A stretch of DNA of 64,000 nucleotides from Nocardioides lacusdianchii (GTDB taxonomy: Bacteria > Actinomycetota > Actinomycetes > Propionibacteriales > Nocardioidaceae): contig NZ_JADHZD010000003.1 of NCBI RefSeq assembly GCF_020102855.1, forward strand, positions 310,001 through 374,000, given 5' to 3'. Under the pieces are notes generated by a model that was not told the DNA's origin, did no database searches, and was given only the letters and a program-made list of their open reading frames with translations. This document shows, piece after piece, positions 25,363 to 33,340 of the stretch (positions are counted from its first letter, which is position 1; every line of letters begins with the position of its first letter). A program made the translations under genes and the position numbers.

Positions 25363-26772
25363 GTGGTGGACCCGATCGACCCGACAGCGACCGGCTTCCT
25401 GCTCGCGGAGAACCGCAACATGCCGATGCACGTCGGCGGGCTCCAGCTCTTCGAGAAGCCCGAGGGCGCGGGCCGCGGCTACGTCCGCGAGATGTACGAG
25501 CAGATGCGCGACGTCGAGCAGGTCGCTCCCCTCTTCCTCAAGCACCCGCACCGCTCCGTGCGTACGGCGGGCCAGCTGGTGTGGCAGCCCGACGAGCAGT
25601 TCGACATCGAGCACCACGTGCGCCACAGCGCGCTGCCCAAGCCCGGCCGGATCCGCGAGCTGCTCGAGCTGTGCTCGCGCCTGCACAGCACGAGGCTGGC
25701 GTGGGAGCGCCCGCTGTGGGAGGCGACCATCATCGAGGGCCTGCGTGACGGCCGGGTCGCGATGTACACCAAGACCCACCACGCACTCGTCGACGGCGTC
25801 TCCGCGATGCGCCTGCTGGCCAGCGTGCTCTCGACCGACCCCGACGAGCGCAACATGCCCGCACCGTGGGCGATGCGTCCGCGCGCGCCGCGCCAGCAGC
25901 AGCCGAGCGACGACGGCGGCGCGTCGCTCGCCGACGTCTCGGCCGCCACCGTGCGTACGGCGCTCGCGATCGCGTCCGAGGCGGCGGGGATGCCCGGCGC
26001 GCTGGTGCGCACCCTCAACAAGAGCGTGCGCAACGAGACCTCCGCGCTCTCGCTCTACGCCCCCCGCACGATGATCAACCAGAACATCACCGGCTCGCGC
26101 CGCTTCGCTGCCCAGGACTGGCCGGTCGAGCGGCTGCGCGCCGTCGGCAAGGCGACCGGCACCACCATCAACGACGTCGTGCTCGCGATGGTGAGCGGCG
26201 CGATGCGCACCTACCTGCTCGACATGGACGCGCTGCCCGAGACGACACTCGTCTCGATGGTCCCGGTGGGCCTGAACGCCAAGCAGTCACAGCTCGCGTC
26301 GTCCGACGGCGGCAACGCCGTGGGCGCGGTGATGGTGCAGCTCGGCACCCACCTCGCCGACCCGGCCGACCGGCTCACGGCGATCAACAGGTCGATGAAG
26401 GACGGCAAGGACGGGCTCTCGGCGATGACGCCGACGCAGATCCTCGCGATGAGCGCGCTCGGCCAGGCGCCGGCGATCCTCGGCCCGGTCTTCCGGATGC
26501 AGGGCATCGTGCGCCCGCCCTACAACCTCATCGTCAGCAACGTCCCCGGCCCGCGCACCACCCACTACTGGAACGGCGCGAAGCTCACCGGCACCTATCC
26601 CCTGTCCATCCCGATCAACGGCATGGCGCTCAACATCACCTGCACCTCCTACGACGGCAAGATGTGCTTCGGCCTGACGGGCTGCCGACGCACCGTCCCG
26701 CACCTGCAGGTCCTGCTGACCCACCTCGACGACGAGCTGAAGGCCCTCGAGCGCGCTGCCGGCGTCCGCTGA
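25363..26772 (+). CDS. Wax ester synthase / diacylglycerol O-acyltransferase (WS/DGAT)
   Basis: 469 residues. The condensing-domain active site HHALVDG is at 139-145 (HHxxxDG), with the second family motif NVPGP in LIVSNVPGPRTTHYWNG near the C-terminus. Enzymes of this family transfer fatty acyl-CoA to diacylglycerol or long-chain alcohols and make storage lipid at the membrane. The start is one of two adjacent GTG codons (25363 or 25366); GGAGGAGA at 25348-25355 is a good ribosome binding site. The class A/B repeat array begins 20 bp after its stop. Confidence 0.93.
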   Translation: MVDPIDPTATGFLLAENRNMPMHVGGLQLFEKPEGAGRGYVREMYEQMRDVEQVAPLFLKHPHRSVRTAGQLVWQPDEQFDIEHHVRHSALPKPGRIRELLELCSRLHSTRLAWERPLWEATIIEGLRDGRVAMYTKTHHALVDGVSAMRLLASVLSTDPDERNMPAPWAMRPRAPRQQQPSDDGGASLADVSAATVRTALAIASEAAGMPGALVRTLNKSVRNETSALSLYAPRTMINQNITGSRRFAAQDWPVERLRAVGKATGTTINDVVLAMVSGAMRTYLLDMDALPETTLVSMVPVGLNAKQSQLASSDGGNAVGAVMVQLGTHLADPADRLTAINRSMKDGKDGLSAMTPTQILAMSALGQAPAILGPVFRMQGIVRPPYNLIVSNVPGPRTTHYWNGAKLTGTYPLSIPINGMALNITCTSYDGKMCFGLTGCRRTVPHLQVLLTHLDDELKALERAAGVR

Positions 26773-26791
26773 CAGCCAGCGCTTCCATATC

Positions 26792-27073
26792 GGTGGTCGA
26801 GTAGCCCGCGAGCGCCAGCGACGAGCCTCGAAACCCCTCGCTGGTTGAGGTGTGAGGAGCGCCAGCGACGAGCCTCGAAACCCCTCGCTGGTTGAGGTGC
26901 GAGGAGCGCCAGCGACGAGCCTCGAACCCATCGCTGGTTGAGGTGCGAGGAGCGCCAGCGACGAGCCTCGAACCCATCGCTGGTTGAGGTGCGAGGAGCG
27001 CCAGCGACGAGCCTCGAAACCTGCGAACCCGCCACGTGGTTTCGAGGCTCGCTGCGCTCGCACCTCAACCACC
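26792..27073. repeat. Tandem class A palindromic repeat array with terminal inverted unit
   Basis: Five direct units and one inverted unit. GGTTGAGG cores are at 26843, 26890, 26936 and 26982 (periods 47, 46, 46). The first unit (26792-26835) is chimeric: its left edge is class B (GGTGGTCGAGTAG), its right edge class A. The last direct unit and the inverted unit (27038-27073) are joined by a conserved spacer TGCGAACCCGCCACGT. Units are essentially identical and contiguous, so this is not a CRISPR array. The inverted unit overlaps the 3' end of the GIY-YIG gene. Confidence 0.92.
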
Positions 27074-27367
27074 GGAAGGGGGCTTGCCGCCGCGACGGGA
27101 CGACAATCCAGGCAGGACCTCGAAGTCGCCGCGTATCAACGCCTCGCGCTTCTTGCGACCCCATCCCTGGATCTGCTTCTCGAGGCTGAACGCCTCCCCC
27201 ACGTGTTCCACCTCCGCTTGCCAGACGAGTGTCACGGGGCGGCGCGACCGCGTGTAGGAGGCCCCGTCCCGGTCCGAGTCGTGCTGGAACATCCGCAGCT
27301 CGAGGTTGCGGGTGCTGCCGACGTAGTAGGAGCCGTCCGCGCAGCGCAACATGTAGACGTAGGGCAT
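27065..27367 (-). CDS. GIY-YIG nuclease family protein (UPF0213/YhbQ type) inside the repeat island
   Basis: 100 residues. The GIY-YIG core is YVYMLRCADGSYYVGST (residues 3-19; the two Tyr-Val pairs replace GIY and YIG), followed by Asn21, Arg25 and His29, and the catalytic-type Glu63 with AFSLEKQIQGWGRKKREAL (59-77). These small single-domain proteins are presumed DNA endonucleases; their cellular role is not settled. The stop codon TGA and the last codons (SGG) lie inside the inverted class A repeat. Near-identical 94-bp repeat pairs flank the gene on both sides. A perfect TTGTCCACA lies about 50 bp upstream of the ATG. The arrangement suggests the nuclease acts on, or moves with, the repeats; that is inference. 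Confidence 0.88.
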   Translation of the reverse strand: MPYVYMLRCADGSYYVGSTRNLELRMFQHDSDRDGASYTRSRRPVTLVWQAEVEHVGEAFSLEKQIQGWGRKKREALIRGDFEVLPGLSSRRGGKPPSGG

Positions 27368-27417
27368 CTTCTGATGATGCTGCCGGAGCACCGCCCGTTC
27401 GATGGTCTCCCGCAATC

Positions 27418-27426
27418 TGTGGACAA
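27418..27426 (-). promoter_or_regulatory. DnaA-box-like TTGTCCACA upstream of the GIY-YIG gene
   Basis: Perfect match to the actinobacterial DnaA-box consensus, on the strand of the gene, 51 bp before its ATG. The following bases (GATTGC) match the copy at 47684. Confidence 0.5.
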
Positions 27427-27429
27427 CAC

Positions 27430-27465
27430 GGTTTCGAGGCTCGCTGCGCTCGCACCTCAACCACC
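27430..27465. repeat. Class A palindromic repeat, inverted orientation, single unit
   Basis: A 36-bp unit with edges GGTTTCGAGG and GCACCTCAACCACC, identical in plan to the inverted units ending at 27073 and 27577. Confidence 0.9.
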
Positions 27466-27483
27466 GGAGGGGCGACACCCTCG

Positions 27484-27577
27484 CTGGTTGAGGTGTGAGG
27501 AGCGCCAGCGACGAGCCTCGAAACCTGCGAACCCGCCACGTGGTTTCGAGGCTCGCTGCGCTCGCACCTCAACCACC
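27484..27577. repeat. Class A repeat pair (REPIN-like), duplicate of 26980-27073
   Basis: A 94-bp direct duplicate of 26980-27073 with a single difference (GTGTGAGG for GTGCGAGG). It is a direct unit, a 16-bp spacer and an inverted unit, so each copy could fold into one long hairpin. The two copies flank the GIY-YIG gene. The right end supplies the stop codon of the methyltransferase gene. Confidence 0.92.
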
Positions 27578-28774
27578 GAAAGGCTCGACCACCGAGAAGC
27601 CGCCGCCGACCTGCTCGGCGACAGCGGTGAGGCGGGCGCGGGTGATGTCGGCGACGGTTGCCAGGCCCGCGACGTGGGCGTTGGACCCCGGTCGGGTCGG
27701 CTCGGTGGAGTTGATGCTGATGCAGCGGCGGGTGCCGCCGTCGGCGGCGTTGGCGAGGGCGACGGCGTGGCCGGTGGTGCCGCTGCCGGCGAAGGGGTCG
27801 AGCACGACGACGTCGCTCGGCAGGGTGGCGAGGATGCGGCGTACGAGCCCGGTGGGCTTCGGTGACTCGAAGACGTGGCCGACGAGGGCCTTGAGCTCGG
27901 CGACGGCGGTGTCGGTGGAGCCGATCTCCTCGGCGAGCCAGATGGTGCGCAGCTTCTTGCGCCGTCCGCCCTCGCGGTGCAGCCAGTCGCGCTGGAAGAT
28001 GTCGGCCCGTTCGCCGGTGCGCCCGCGGATCACCCGGCACTCGAGGTCGTCGGGGCGCTCGTCGACGCGCGGTCGCGACCACCGCCACACCGCCGGCCGG
28101 CCGTCGCCGAAGACGGGGGTGAGCGCCAGGCTGCCGGGGAACTCGGTGGTGGCCACGCGACCGGTCGTCGGATCGCCGTACAGCGCGAAGTGCAGGGTCG
28201 GCGCGGTGATCGGGTTGAACTTCTTGTTGGTGTTGCGCAGCGGCAGGTAACGGAAGCGCCGCCCGTCGGCGGTGCTGAGCGGGAAGTCCGACTCGTCGAC
28301 CGAGTCGGTGGTGCTGCCGTCGACGACGCACGCGGGCAGGTGGCGGGCGTACGCCAGGACGTACTCGTGGCTGGTCGCGAAGCCCCGGCCGAGCTGACGG
28401 CCCTTGGGGTTGAGGTTGACGACGATCTGGGCGAGGAAGTTGGCCTCGCCGAACACCTCGTCCATCAGCAGCCGCAGGTGCGCCGCCTCGTTGTCGTCGA
28501 TGCTGACGAAGACCGCGCCGTGCGGGGCGAGGACCTCGCGCACGGCCTCGAGGCGCGGGCGCATCATCGCGGTCCACGCGGCGTGGCGCCCGGCGTACGG
28601 ATCGGCGTGGGAGCCGTCGCGGAAGCGGTCGGCGTAGGCGAAGTCGTTGCCGGTGTTGTAGGGCGGGTCGGTGTAGACGACGTCGACCGAACCGGGCTCC
28701 AGCCGCGGCAGCACCTCGAGGTTGTCGGCGGCGTGGAGGGTGTTCCACACGACGGGTCCGGGCGCGACGGGCAC
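27569..28774 (-). CDS. Site-specific DNA methyltransferase, beta class (type III Mod-like)
   Basis: 401 residues from GTG. The catalytic motif DPPY is at 36-39 (YTDPPYNTGNDF) and the AdoMet-binding motif FxGxG at 328-332 (DPFAGSGTTGHAV). DPPY first and FxGxG last is the beta-class order of N6-adenine or N4-cytosine methyltransferases; the TDPPYNTG form and SIDDNEAAHLRLLMDEVFG resemble type III Mod subunits. No Res subunit or other restriction gene follows, only the repeat island and the GIY-YIG gene. The start is set by TAGGCT 7 nt upstream; the longer frame would overlap the divergent glycosidase gene. The stop TGA (after EPFGG) is inside the class A repeat. Confidence 0.92.
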   Translation of the reverse strand: MPVAPGPVVWNTLHAADNLEVLPRLEPGSVDVVYTDPPYNTGNDFAYADRFRDGSHADPYAGRHAAWTAMMRPRLEAVREVLAPHGAVFVSIDDNEAAHLRLLMDEVFGEANFLAQIVVNLNPKGRQLGRGFATSHEYVLAYARHLPACVVDGSTTDSVDESDFPLSTADGRRFRYLPLRNTNKKFNPITAPTLHFALYGDPTTGRVATTEFPGSLALTPVFGDGRPAVWRWSRPRVDERPDDLECRVIRGRTGERADIFQRDWLHREGGRRKKLRTIWLAEEIGSTDTAVAELKALVGHVFESPKPTGLVRRILATLPSDVVVLDPFAGSGTTGHAVALANAADGGTRRCISINSTEPTRPGSNAHVAGLATVADITRARLTAVAEQVGGGFSVVEPFGG

Positions 28775-28781
28775 GAGCCGC

Positions 28782-28787
28782 AGCCTA
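28782..28787 (-). promoter_or_regulatory. -10 box of leaderless promoter for the methyltransferase
   Basis: TAGGCT on the minus strand, 7 nt before the GTG at 28774. Confidence 0.6.
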
Positions 28788-28852
28788 GGCGCACACGTAC
28801 GCCGCTCCGGGACGCTTCGTCCCAACAATCCCACGAGTCCCACGACGTCCTT

Positions 28853-28858
28853 TACTCT
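28853..28858 (+). promoter_or_regulatory. -10 box of leaderless promoter for the phosphodiester glycosidase
   Basis: TACTCT with 7 nt to the GTG at 28866, which chooses this start over upstream codons in the same frame. Confidence 0.6.
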
Positions 28859-28865
28859 GGAACGC

Positions 28866-30311
28866 GTGTCCGTCTTCTCGCGCCGCCCTGCTGCCTCCCC
28901 GTCGACCCCACGGTCGACCTCGCCGCTGTCCCGCACCCGACTCCTGACGATCGCCACGGCCGGCGTGCTGGTGGCCGGGCTCGGGGTCGCACCGTCGGTC
29001 GCCGACGAGGGCAGTCGCACGGGCTCCGGCGACGCCGCCTCGGACCGCGGCAGCCTCTCCGGCGCGCAGGGCGGCTACCGCGGACGCAACCAGACCTCCG
29101 ACGGCAAGCCCGGCATCGTCGTCGGTCCCCCGCCGAACCTGCGTGGACGCTCGGCGCAGGTGAAGAACGACGTCAGCTACGAGATCGCGCCCGGCGTCAC
29201 CCTGCGCGAGTGGGACCAGGTCGACGGCCGCCAGCCGGTCGGCCAGGTCCGGATGAACCTGGTGAGCGTCAGCCTCGACGCGGCCGACATCTCCTTCGAG
29301 GAGCTGTCGCCGACGTTCGTCACCAGCCGCAAGACCGTCAGCCAGCTCGGCGCCTGGAGCCAGGCCCTGACCGCCGTCAACGGCGACTTCTTCGACATCG
29401 GCCGGACCAACGCGCCACTCGGCACGTCGGTCGACCGCGAGGCGGGCATCCTGACCGGTTCGCGCGAGGGCTGGATCCCCGGTGTGAACTCGACGCTGTG
29501 GTTCGACGCTGCCGGACCGCACGTCAGCCCGATCACCGTGCAGAACACGATCCGCCAGCGGCGGAGGTGGTCGGTCAGCGGCATCAACCACCCCAGCATC
29601 CCGGCCGGCGAGATCGGCGTCTTCACCCACGCGTTCAACCGCACCCCCGGCTACCAGGTCACCGGCGGCAAGGCCCGTGCCCGTGAGGTCGTCCTGCGCA
29701 AGAACCGCGTCGTGTCCAACCGCCCGAAGCTCTCCAGCGGCATGAAGATCGGGAAGAAGGACAAGGTCCTCATCGGCACCGGACCGGCCGCCGCCAAGCT
29801 GAAGACCCTGAAGAGGGGCAAGAAGATCACGGTGGCTACGCGCTTCGTGGGCGGGCGTCCCACCGTCGCCATCAGCGGTGACCGGCCGCTGCTGGTCAAC
29901 GGCGTGCGCACCGTCATCAACAACACCATCGCCCACCCGCGTACGGCGGTCGGCATCGACGCCGACGGGCGCAAGCTCTTCATCCTCGTCGTCGACGGCC
30001 GCTCGACCGCGAGCCGCGGCTACACCATGGTCGAGCTCGCCGACCTGATGGCCGCTCTCGGCGCGGAGAACGCGATCAACCTCGACGGCGGCGGCTCCTC
30101 GGCGATGTACACCCGCACCGGCACCGGTGCGATGGGCATCGTCAACGAGCCCTCCGACGGCGGCGAGCGCCTGGTGCCCAACGCGTTCGGCGTGGTCTAC
30201 CACGCAGCGCTGCCCCCGGTGGTCCCGATCCTGCCGCCGACGGTGCCGCCGACCGAGACCCCGACCATGACCCCGACCCCGGTCCCGCCGACGACCACGT
30301 CGACTCCCTGA
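28866..30311 (+). CDS. Secreted phosphodiester glycosidase family protein (NAGPA domain)
   Basis: 481 residues from GTG. A twin-basic N-region and hydrophobic stretch (LLTIATAGVLVAGLGVAPSVADE, about residues 25-47) form a signal peptide with Ala-x-Ala cleavage. The catalytic domain (about 95-450) has the family motifs TAVNGDFFD near 175, RTAVGIDADGRKLFILVVDGR and INLDGGGSSAM near 405. It is related to the uncovering enzyme that removes N-acetylglucosamine from phosphodiesters; bacterial members may act on cell-wall phosphosugars. The C-terminal 35 residues are Pro/Thr-rich (TPTMTPTPVPPTT), a likely wall-spanning tail. Confidence 0.92.
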   Translation: MSVFSRRPAASPSTPRSTSPLSRTRLLTIATAGVLVAGLGVAPSVADEGSRTGSGDAASDRGSLSGAQGGYRGRNQTSDGKPGIVVGPPPNLRGRSAQVKNDVSYEIAPGVTLREWDQVDGRQPVGQVRMNLVSVSLDAADISFEELSPTFVTSRKTVSQLGAWSQALTAVNGDFFDIGRTNAPLGTSVDREAGILTGSREGWIPGVNSTLWFDAAGPHVSPITVQNTIRQRRRWSVSGINHPSIPAGEIGVFTHAFNRTPGYQVTGGKARAREVVLRKNRVVSNRPKLSSGMKIGKKDKVLIGTGPAAAKLKTLKRGKKITVATRFVGGRPTVAISGDRPLLVNGVRTVINNTIAHPRTAVGIDADGRKLFILVVDGRSTASRGYTMVELADLMAALGAENAINLDGGGSSAMYTRTGTGAMGIVNEPSDGGERLVPNAFGVVYHAALPPVVPILPPTVPPTETPTMTPTPVPPTTTSTP

Positions 30312-30318
30312 CGGGCGC

Positions 30319-30921
30319 TCAGGCGTTCGGCGCGGCGAACAGCACGACGTACGTCACCGGCGCCAAGCACTGCACGGTGCTCTTCGGCAGCGCCGGGACG
30401 ACCTCGAAGCCGGCCTCTCCGGCCTCGATCGCCACGCTCGTCGGCGCCTCGCAGCCGATGTGCGCGACGGCGCCGTAGGGCGTGGCGTCGGGCGACTCCG
30501 CGGCAAGGTCCGCGACGCTCGCCGAGACGCTCTCCCCCAGGCCGGAGCGCAGCTCGACGGCGAAGTCCGCGACGGCCTGCTCGGTGTCCAGCGCGAAGGC
30601 GAGCGTGGACACGGAGCCGCCGCCCTCGGTCGCGGCCACCACCGTGGCCTCGGCCACGCCGGCGGATCCTGTCGCCTCCACCACCTGGGCCTCGGGAACG
30701 GGCGGCTCCTCGCTCGGCGCCGGCTCGCTCGGCTCGGGCGCGGGCTCGGTCGTCTCGACCTCGGTCGGCGAGCTCGAGGGCGCCGGGTCTGTGGCGGTGT
30801 CCTCGGTCGCGTCGTCGCCGCAGGCGGCCAGGCCGGCCACGAGCCCGAGGGCGAGGAGCACCCCGGCGGCGGAGCGGGTGCGGCGGGGGGCGGGCTGGGT
30901 CGTGCGCGTCCGAGTAGTCAT
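30319..30921 (-). CDS. Small secreted lipoprotein
   Basis: 200 residues. Signal peptide with twin arginines (RRTRSAAGVLLALGLVAGLAACG) and lipobox LAAC, Cys about 34. A Thr/Pro/Glu-rich linker runs to about residue 80, then a compact domain with two cysteines (IGCEAPTS and VQCLAP) that may pair. I do not recognise the domain. It is convergent with the glycosidase gene (7 bp apart) and divergent from the alarmone synthetase gene. Confidence 0.8.
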   Translation of the reverse strand: MTTRTRTTQPAPRRTRSAAGVLLALGLVAGLAACGDDATEDTATDPAPSSSPTEVETTEPAPEPSEPAPSEEPPVPEAQVVEATGSAGVAEATVVAATEGGGSVSTLAFALDTEQAVADFAVELRSGLGESVSASVADLAAESPDATPYGAVAHIGCEAPTSVAIEAGEAGFEVVPALPKSTVQCLAPVTYVVLFAAPNA

Positions 30922-31013
30922 GGTGGTCAGACGTTAGCCGTGACGGGGCGGATCCCGGGCCGGACCGGGTGCGCCGTCGACGCCGCGACACCCCGACTGG
31001 CAGGCTGGGCGCC

Positions 31014-32000
31014 ATGAGCGAGCAGGAGCCGGTGCGCGAGGCCGTACGCGCCTATGCGGCGCGGCAGCCGCAGCTCGCGTCCGCCACCCAGGCCTACGTC
31101 GCCCTCATCCAGGTGCTCCTCGACGACGCCGGCATCGACTACCTCAGCGTCACCGGGCGCACGAAGAGCGTGGCGTCGTTCGCGGCGAAGGCCAACCGCA
31201 CCGAGGGCGGACGCCCCCTCTACCCCGACCCGCTCGACCAGATCACCGACCAGATCGGTGTCCGCGTCATCACCTACGTCCACAGCGACGTCGCCGCCGT
31301 CGCCGAGGTGCTCGACGACGAGCTGGTGATGCTCGACGACCGCGACCTGGGCGAGGAGACGGCCCGGTCCGGTCGCTTCGGCTACGCCAGTCGGCACCTG
31401 CTGGTCGAGACCCGCGCCGGCGCCGAGCTCCCCGTGCTCGAGGGCCACCGCGCGAGCGTCCAGGTGCGCACCGTGCTGCAGCACGCGTGGGCGGAGTTCG
31501 AGCACGACATCCGCTACAAGGGCAACGTCCCCGAGGACGCCGCAGCCGACCTCGACCGCCGCTTCACCCTCGCCGCCGGGCTGATCGAGCTCGCCGACCG
31601 CGAGTTCGCCACGATCCGCGAGCGCATCCAGGCCGCCGCGCCCGGCAGCACCACCGAGCCGGAGGCCGACCGCATCGTCGGCCAGGACCTCGCGACCTTC
31701 CTCGCCGGCCACTACAGCGACGCCGGCTGGTCGCACACCGACCACTACGACTGGATCGCCGACCTCCTCACCCAGCTCGGCATCGACAGCATCGACGACC
31801 TCGCCGACCTGCTCACCTCCGTCGACGCCGACGCGGTGATCCGCCGGATGGGCTACCGCTACCCCGCCGGAGCCGTACGCCGCCTCGACGACGCCCTGCT
31901 CGCGATCTTCGGCGAGCAGTACGTCACCCTCGCCGGCAACAGCCACCGGGTCCCGCTACTGCGCGCGCGGCTGGAGAAGCTGACGACTCCCGAGACCTGA
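31014..32000 (+). CDS. RelA/SpoT-domain small alarmone synthetase-like protein
   Basis: 328 residues. Residues about 20-215 form a RelA/SpoT nucleotidyltransferase domain: SVTGRTKSVASFAAK binds ATP, DQITDQIGVRVITYV carries the magnesium-binding Asp, and SVQVRTVLQHAWAEFEHDIRYK is the characteristic block with the catalytic Glu. There is no HD hydrolase domain and no TGS/ACT regulatory part, so it is a stand-alone synthetase making (p)ppGpp or pGpp. A helical extension of about 110 residues follows. A CAGGCT box lies 7 nt before the ATG. Confidence 0.9.
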   Translation: MSEQEPVREAVRAYAARQPQLASATQAYVALIQVLLDDAGIDYLSVTGRTKSVASFAAKANRTEGGRPLYPDPLDQITDQIGVRVITYVHSDVAAVAEVLDDELVMLDDRDLGEETARSGRFGYASRHLLVETRAGAELPVLEGHRASVQVRTVLQHAWAEFEHDIRYKGNVPEDAAADLDRRFTLAAGLIELADREFATIRERIQAAAPGSTTEPEADRIVGQDLATFLAGHYSDAGWSHTDHYDWIADLLTQLGIDSIDDLADLLTSVDADAVIRRMGYRYPAGAVRRLDDALLAIFGEQYVTLAGNSHRVPLLRARLEKLTTPET

Positions 32001-32023
32001 GGATCGCGCTCAGGCGGGCGCCC

Positions 32024-32029
32024 TAGGGT
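32024..32029 (+). promoter_or_regulatory. -10 box of leaderless promoter for chaA
   Basis: TAGGGT with 6 nt to the ATG at 32036, in the 35 bp after the alarmone synthetase gene. Confidence 0.6.
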
Positions 32030-32035
32030 TGAGCC

Positions 32036-33229
32036 ATGAGCCGCCCTTCCTGGACGACCCTTGCCCCGATCGTGGCCATCGTCGCCCTCGTGCCAGCGTG
32101 GTTCGCCCATCCCGAGGGGATCGTCCTCGGCGTGCTCGCGGTGCTGCTCGTGGCCGCCGTGCTCGCCGCCGTCCACCACGCCGAGGTCGTCGCGCACCGC
32201 GTCGGTGAGCCCTACGGCTCGCTGGTGCTGGCGGTCGCGGTCACCATCATCGAGGTCGGGCTGATCGTCACCTTGATGGTCACCAGCGACAAGGACGCCG
32301 CCGGCCTGGCCCGCGACACCGTCTTCGCCGCGGTGATGATCACCCTCAACGGCATCGTCGGCATCTCGCTGCTGGTGGGTGCGCTCAAGCACCACCTCGC
32401 GGTGTTCAACCCCGAGGGCACCGGCGCCGCGCTGGCGACCGTGATCGCGCTGGCCGTGCTCTGCCTGGTGGTGCCGGCGGTCACCACGTCCGAGCCCGGC
32501 CCGGAGTTCACCGGCGCCCAGCTGGCCTTCGCCGCGATCGCGTCACTGGCGCTCTACGGCATGTTCGTCTTCACCCAGACCATCCGGCACCGCGACTTCT
32601 TCCTCCCGGTCGCCCCGGGTCAGTACGTCCCGATGGTCGCCACCAAGGCCGAGGCCGCGGCCGCCGCGTCCGACCGGGCCGCCGACCGGACCGCCGAGCG
32701 CGAGGCGGCCTCCGACGGCTTCGAGCACGAGCCGGTCGACCTCGACGAGGACGGCCACGCCGACCCGCCCACCGACCGGGCCGCGCTCGCCAGCCTCGGC
32801 CTGCTCGTCGTCTCGCTGGTCGCGGTCGTCGGCCTGGCCAAGATCGAGTCCCCGGCCATCGAGTCCGGCGTCGCAGCGCTGGGCTTCCCGCAGGCGGTCG
32901 TCGGTGTGGTGATCGCCCTGCTCGTCCTCGCCCCCGAGTCCATCGCGGCCGTCCGAGCGGCTGCCCGCCAGCGGGTGCAGGTCAGCCTGAACCTCGCGCT
33001 CGGCTCGGCGATGGCCTCCATCGGCCTCACCATCCCCGCCATCGCCATCGCCAGCATCTGGCTCGACGGCCCGCTCGAGCTCGGGCTCAACCAGCTCCAG
33101 ACGGTGCTCCTGCTGCTGACCGCCGCGGTGTCGATCCTCACCGTCGTGCCCGGGCGCGCCAAGCCGCTGCAGGGCGGCGTGCACCTGGTCCTCTTCGCCT
33201 CGTTCCTGTTCCTGACCATCGCGCCCTGA
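32036..33229 (+). CDS. chaA: Calcium/sodium-potassium:proton antiporter, ChaA type
   Basis: 397 residues of the cation/Ca exchanger (CaCA) superfamily. About eleven membrane segments in two homologous halves. The first alpha-repeat is HHAEVVAHRVGEPYGSLVLA and VTIIEVGLIVTLM with the conserved acidic residue; the second is in VVIALLVLAPESIAAVRAA. The two halves are joined by a charged cytoplasmic loop of about 70 residues (215-265) rich in Ala, Asp and Glu. ChaA-type carriers expel Na+, K+ or Ca2+ in exchange for protons under alkaline or salt stress. Confidence 0.9.
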   Translation: MSRPSWTTLAPIVAIVALVPAWFAHPEGIVLGVLAVLLVAAVLAAVHHAEVVAHRVGEPYGSLVLAVAVTIIEVGLIVTLMVTSDKDAAGLARDTVFAAVMITLNGIVGISLLVGALKHHLAVFNPEGTGAALATVIALAVLCLVVPAVTTSEPGPEFTGAQLAFAAIASLALYGMFVFTQTIRHRDFFLPVAPGQYVPMVATKAEAAAAASDRAADRTAEREAASDGFEHEPVDLDEDGHADPPTDRAALASLGLLVVSLVAVVGLAKIESPAIESGVAALGFPQAVVGVVIALLVLAPESIAAVRAAARQRVQVSLNLALGSAMASIGLTIPAIAIASIWLDGPLELGLNQLQTVLLLLTAAVSILTVVPGRAKPLQGGVHLVLFASFLFLTIAP

Positions 33230-33260
33230 GGCCGACCGCCACTGCCCGGACCCCGGACGC

Positions 33261-33320
33261 ACGAGAGCGGTGCCCCAGCCACACTCCTCACGTGAGGTGG
33301 GTGGCTGGGACACCGCTCGT
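33261..33320. terminator. Bidirectional intrinsic terminator-like hairpin
   Basis: Left arm 33261-33282 (ACGAGAGCGGTGCCCCAGCC and AC) pairs with right arm 33301-33320 (GTGGCTGGGACACCGCTCGT) with a 2-nt bulge and one mismatch; the loop holds a small palindrome CCTCACGTGAGG. It lies between the convergent chaA and binding-protein genes. There is no T-run, as usual in this phylum. Confidence 0.75.
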
Positions 33321-33340
33321 GGCAGGCTCCCGGAGGAGGC

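Noticed and set aside
26792..27577. CRISPR array
   Set aside because: The units are contiguous 46-47-bp near-identical copies without unique spacers, some are inverted, and there are no cas genes.
26287..28748. Long minus-strand open frames through the repeat array
   Set aside because: They read the tandem repeats as protein (for example RGSSLALL repeats) and run antisense or out of frame to the WS/DGAT, GIY-YIG and methyltransferase genes.
27065..28774. Classical restriction-modification system
   Set aside because: The methyltransferase is type III Mod-like but no Res helicase is present, and the GIY-YIG protein is of the small UPF0213 type, not a known restriction enzyme. The pairing is kept only as a hypothesis.
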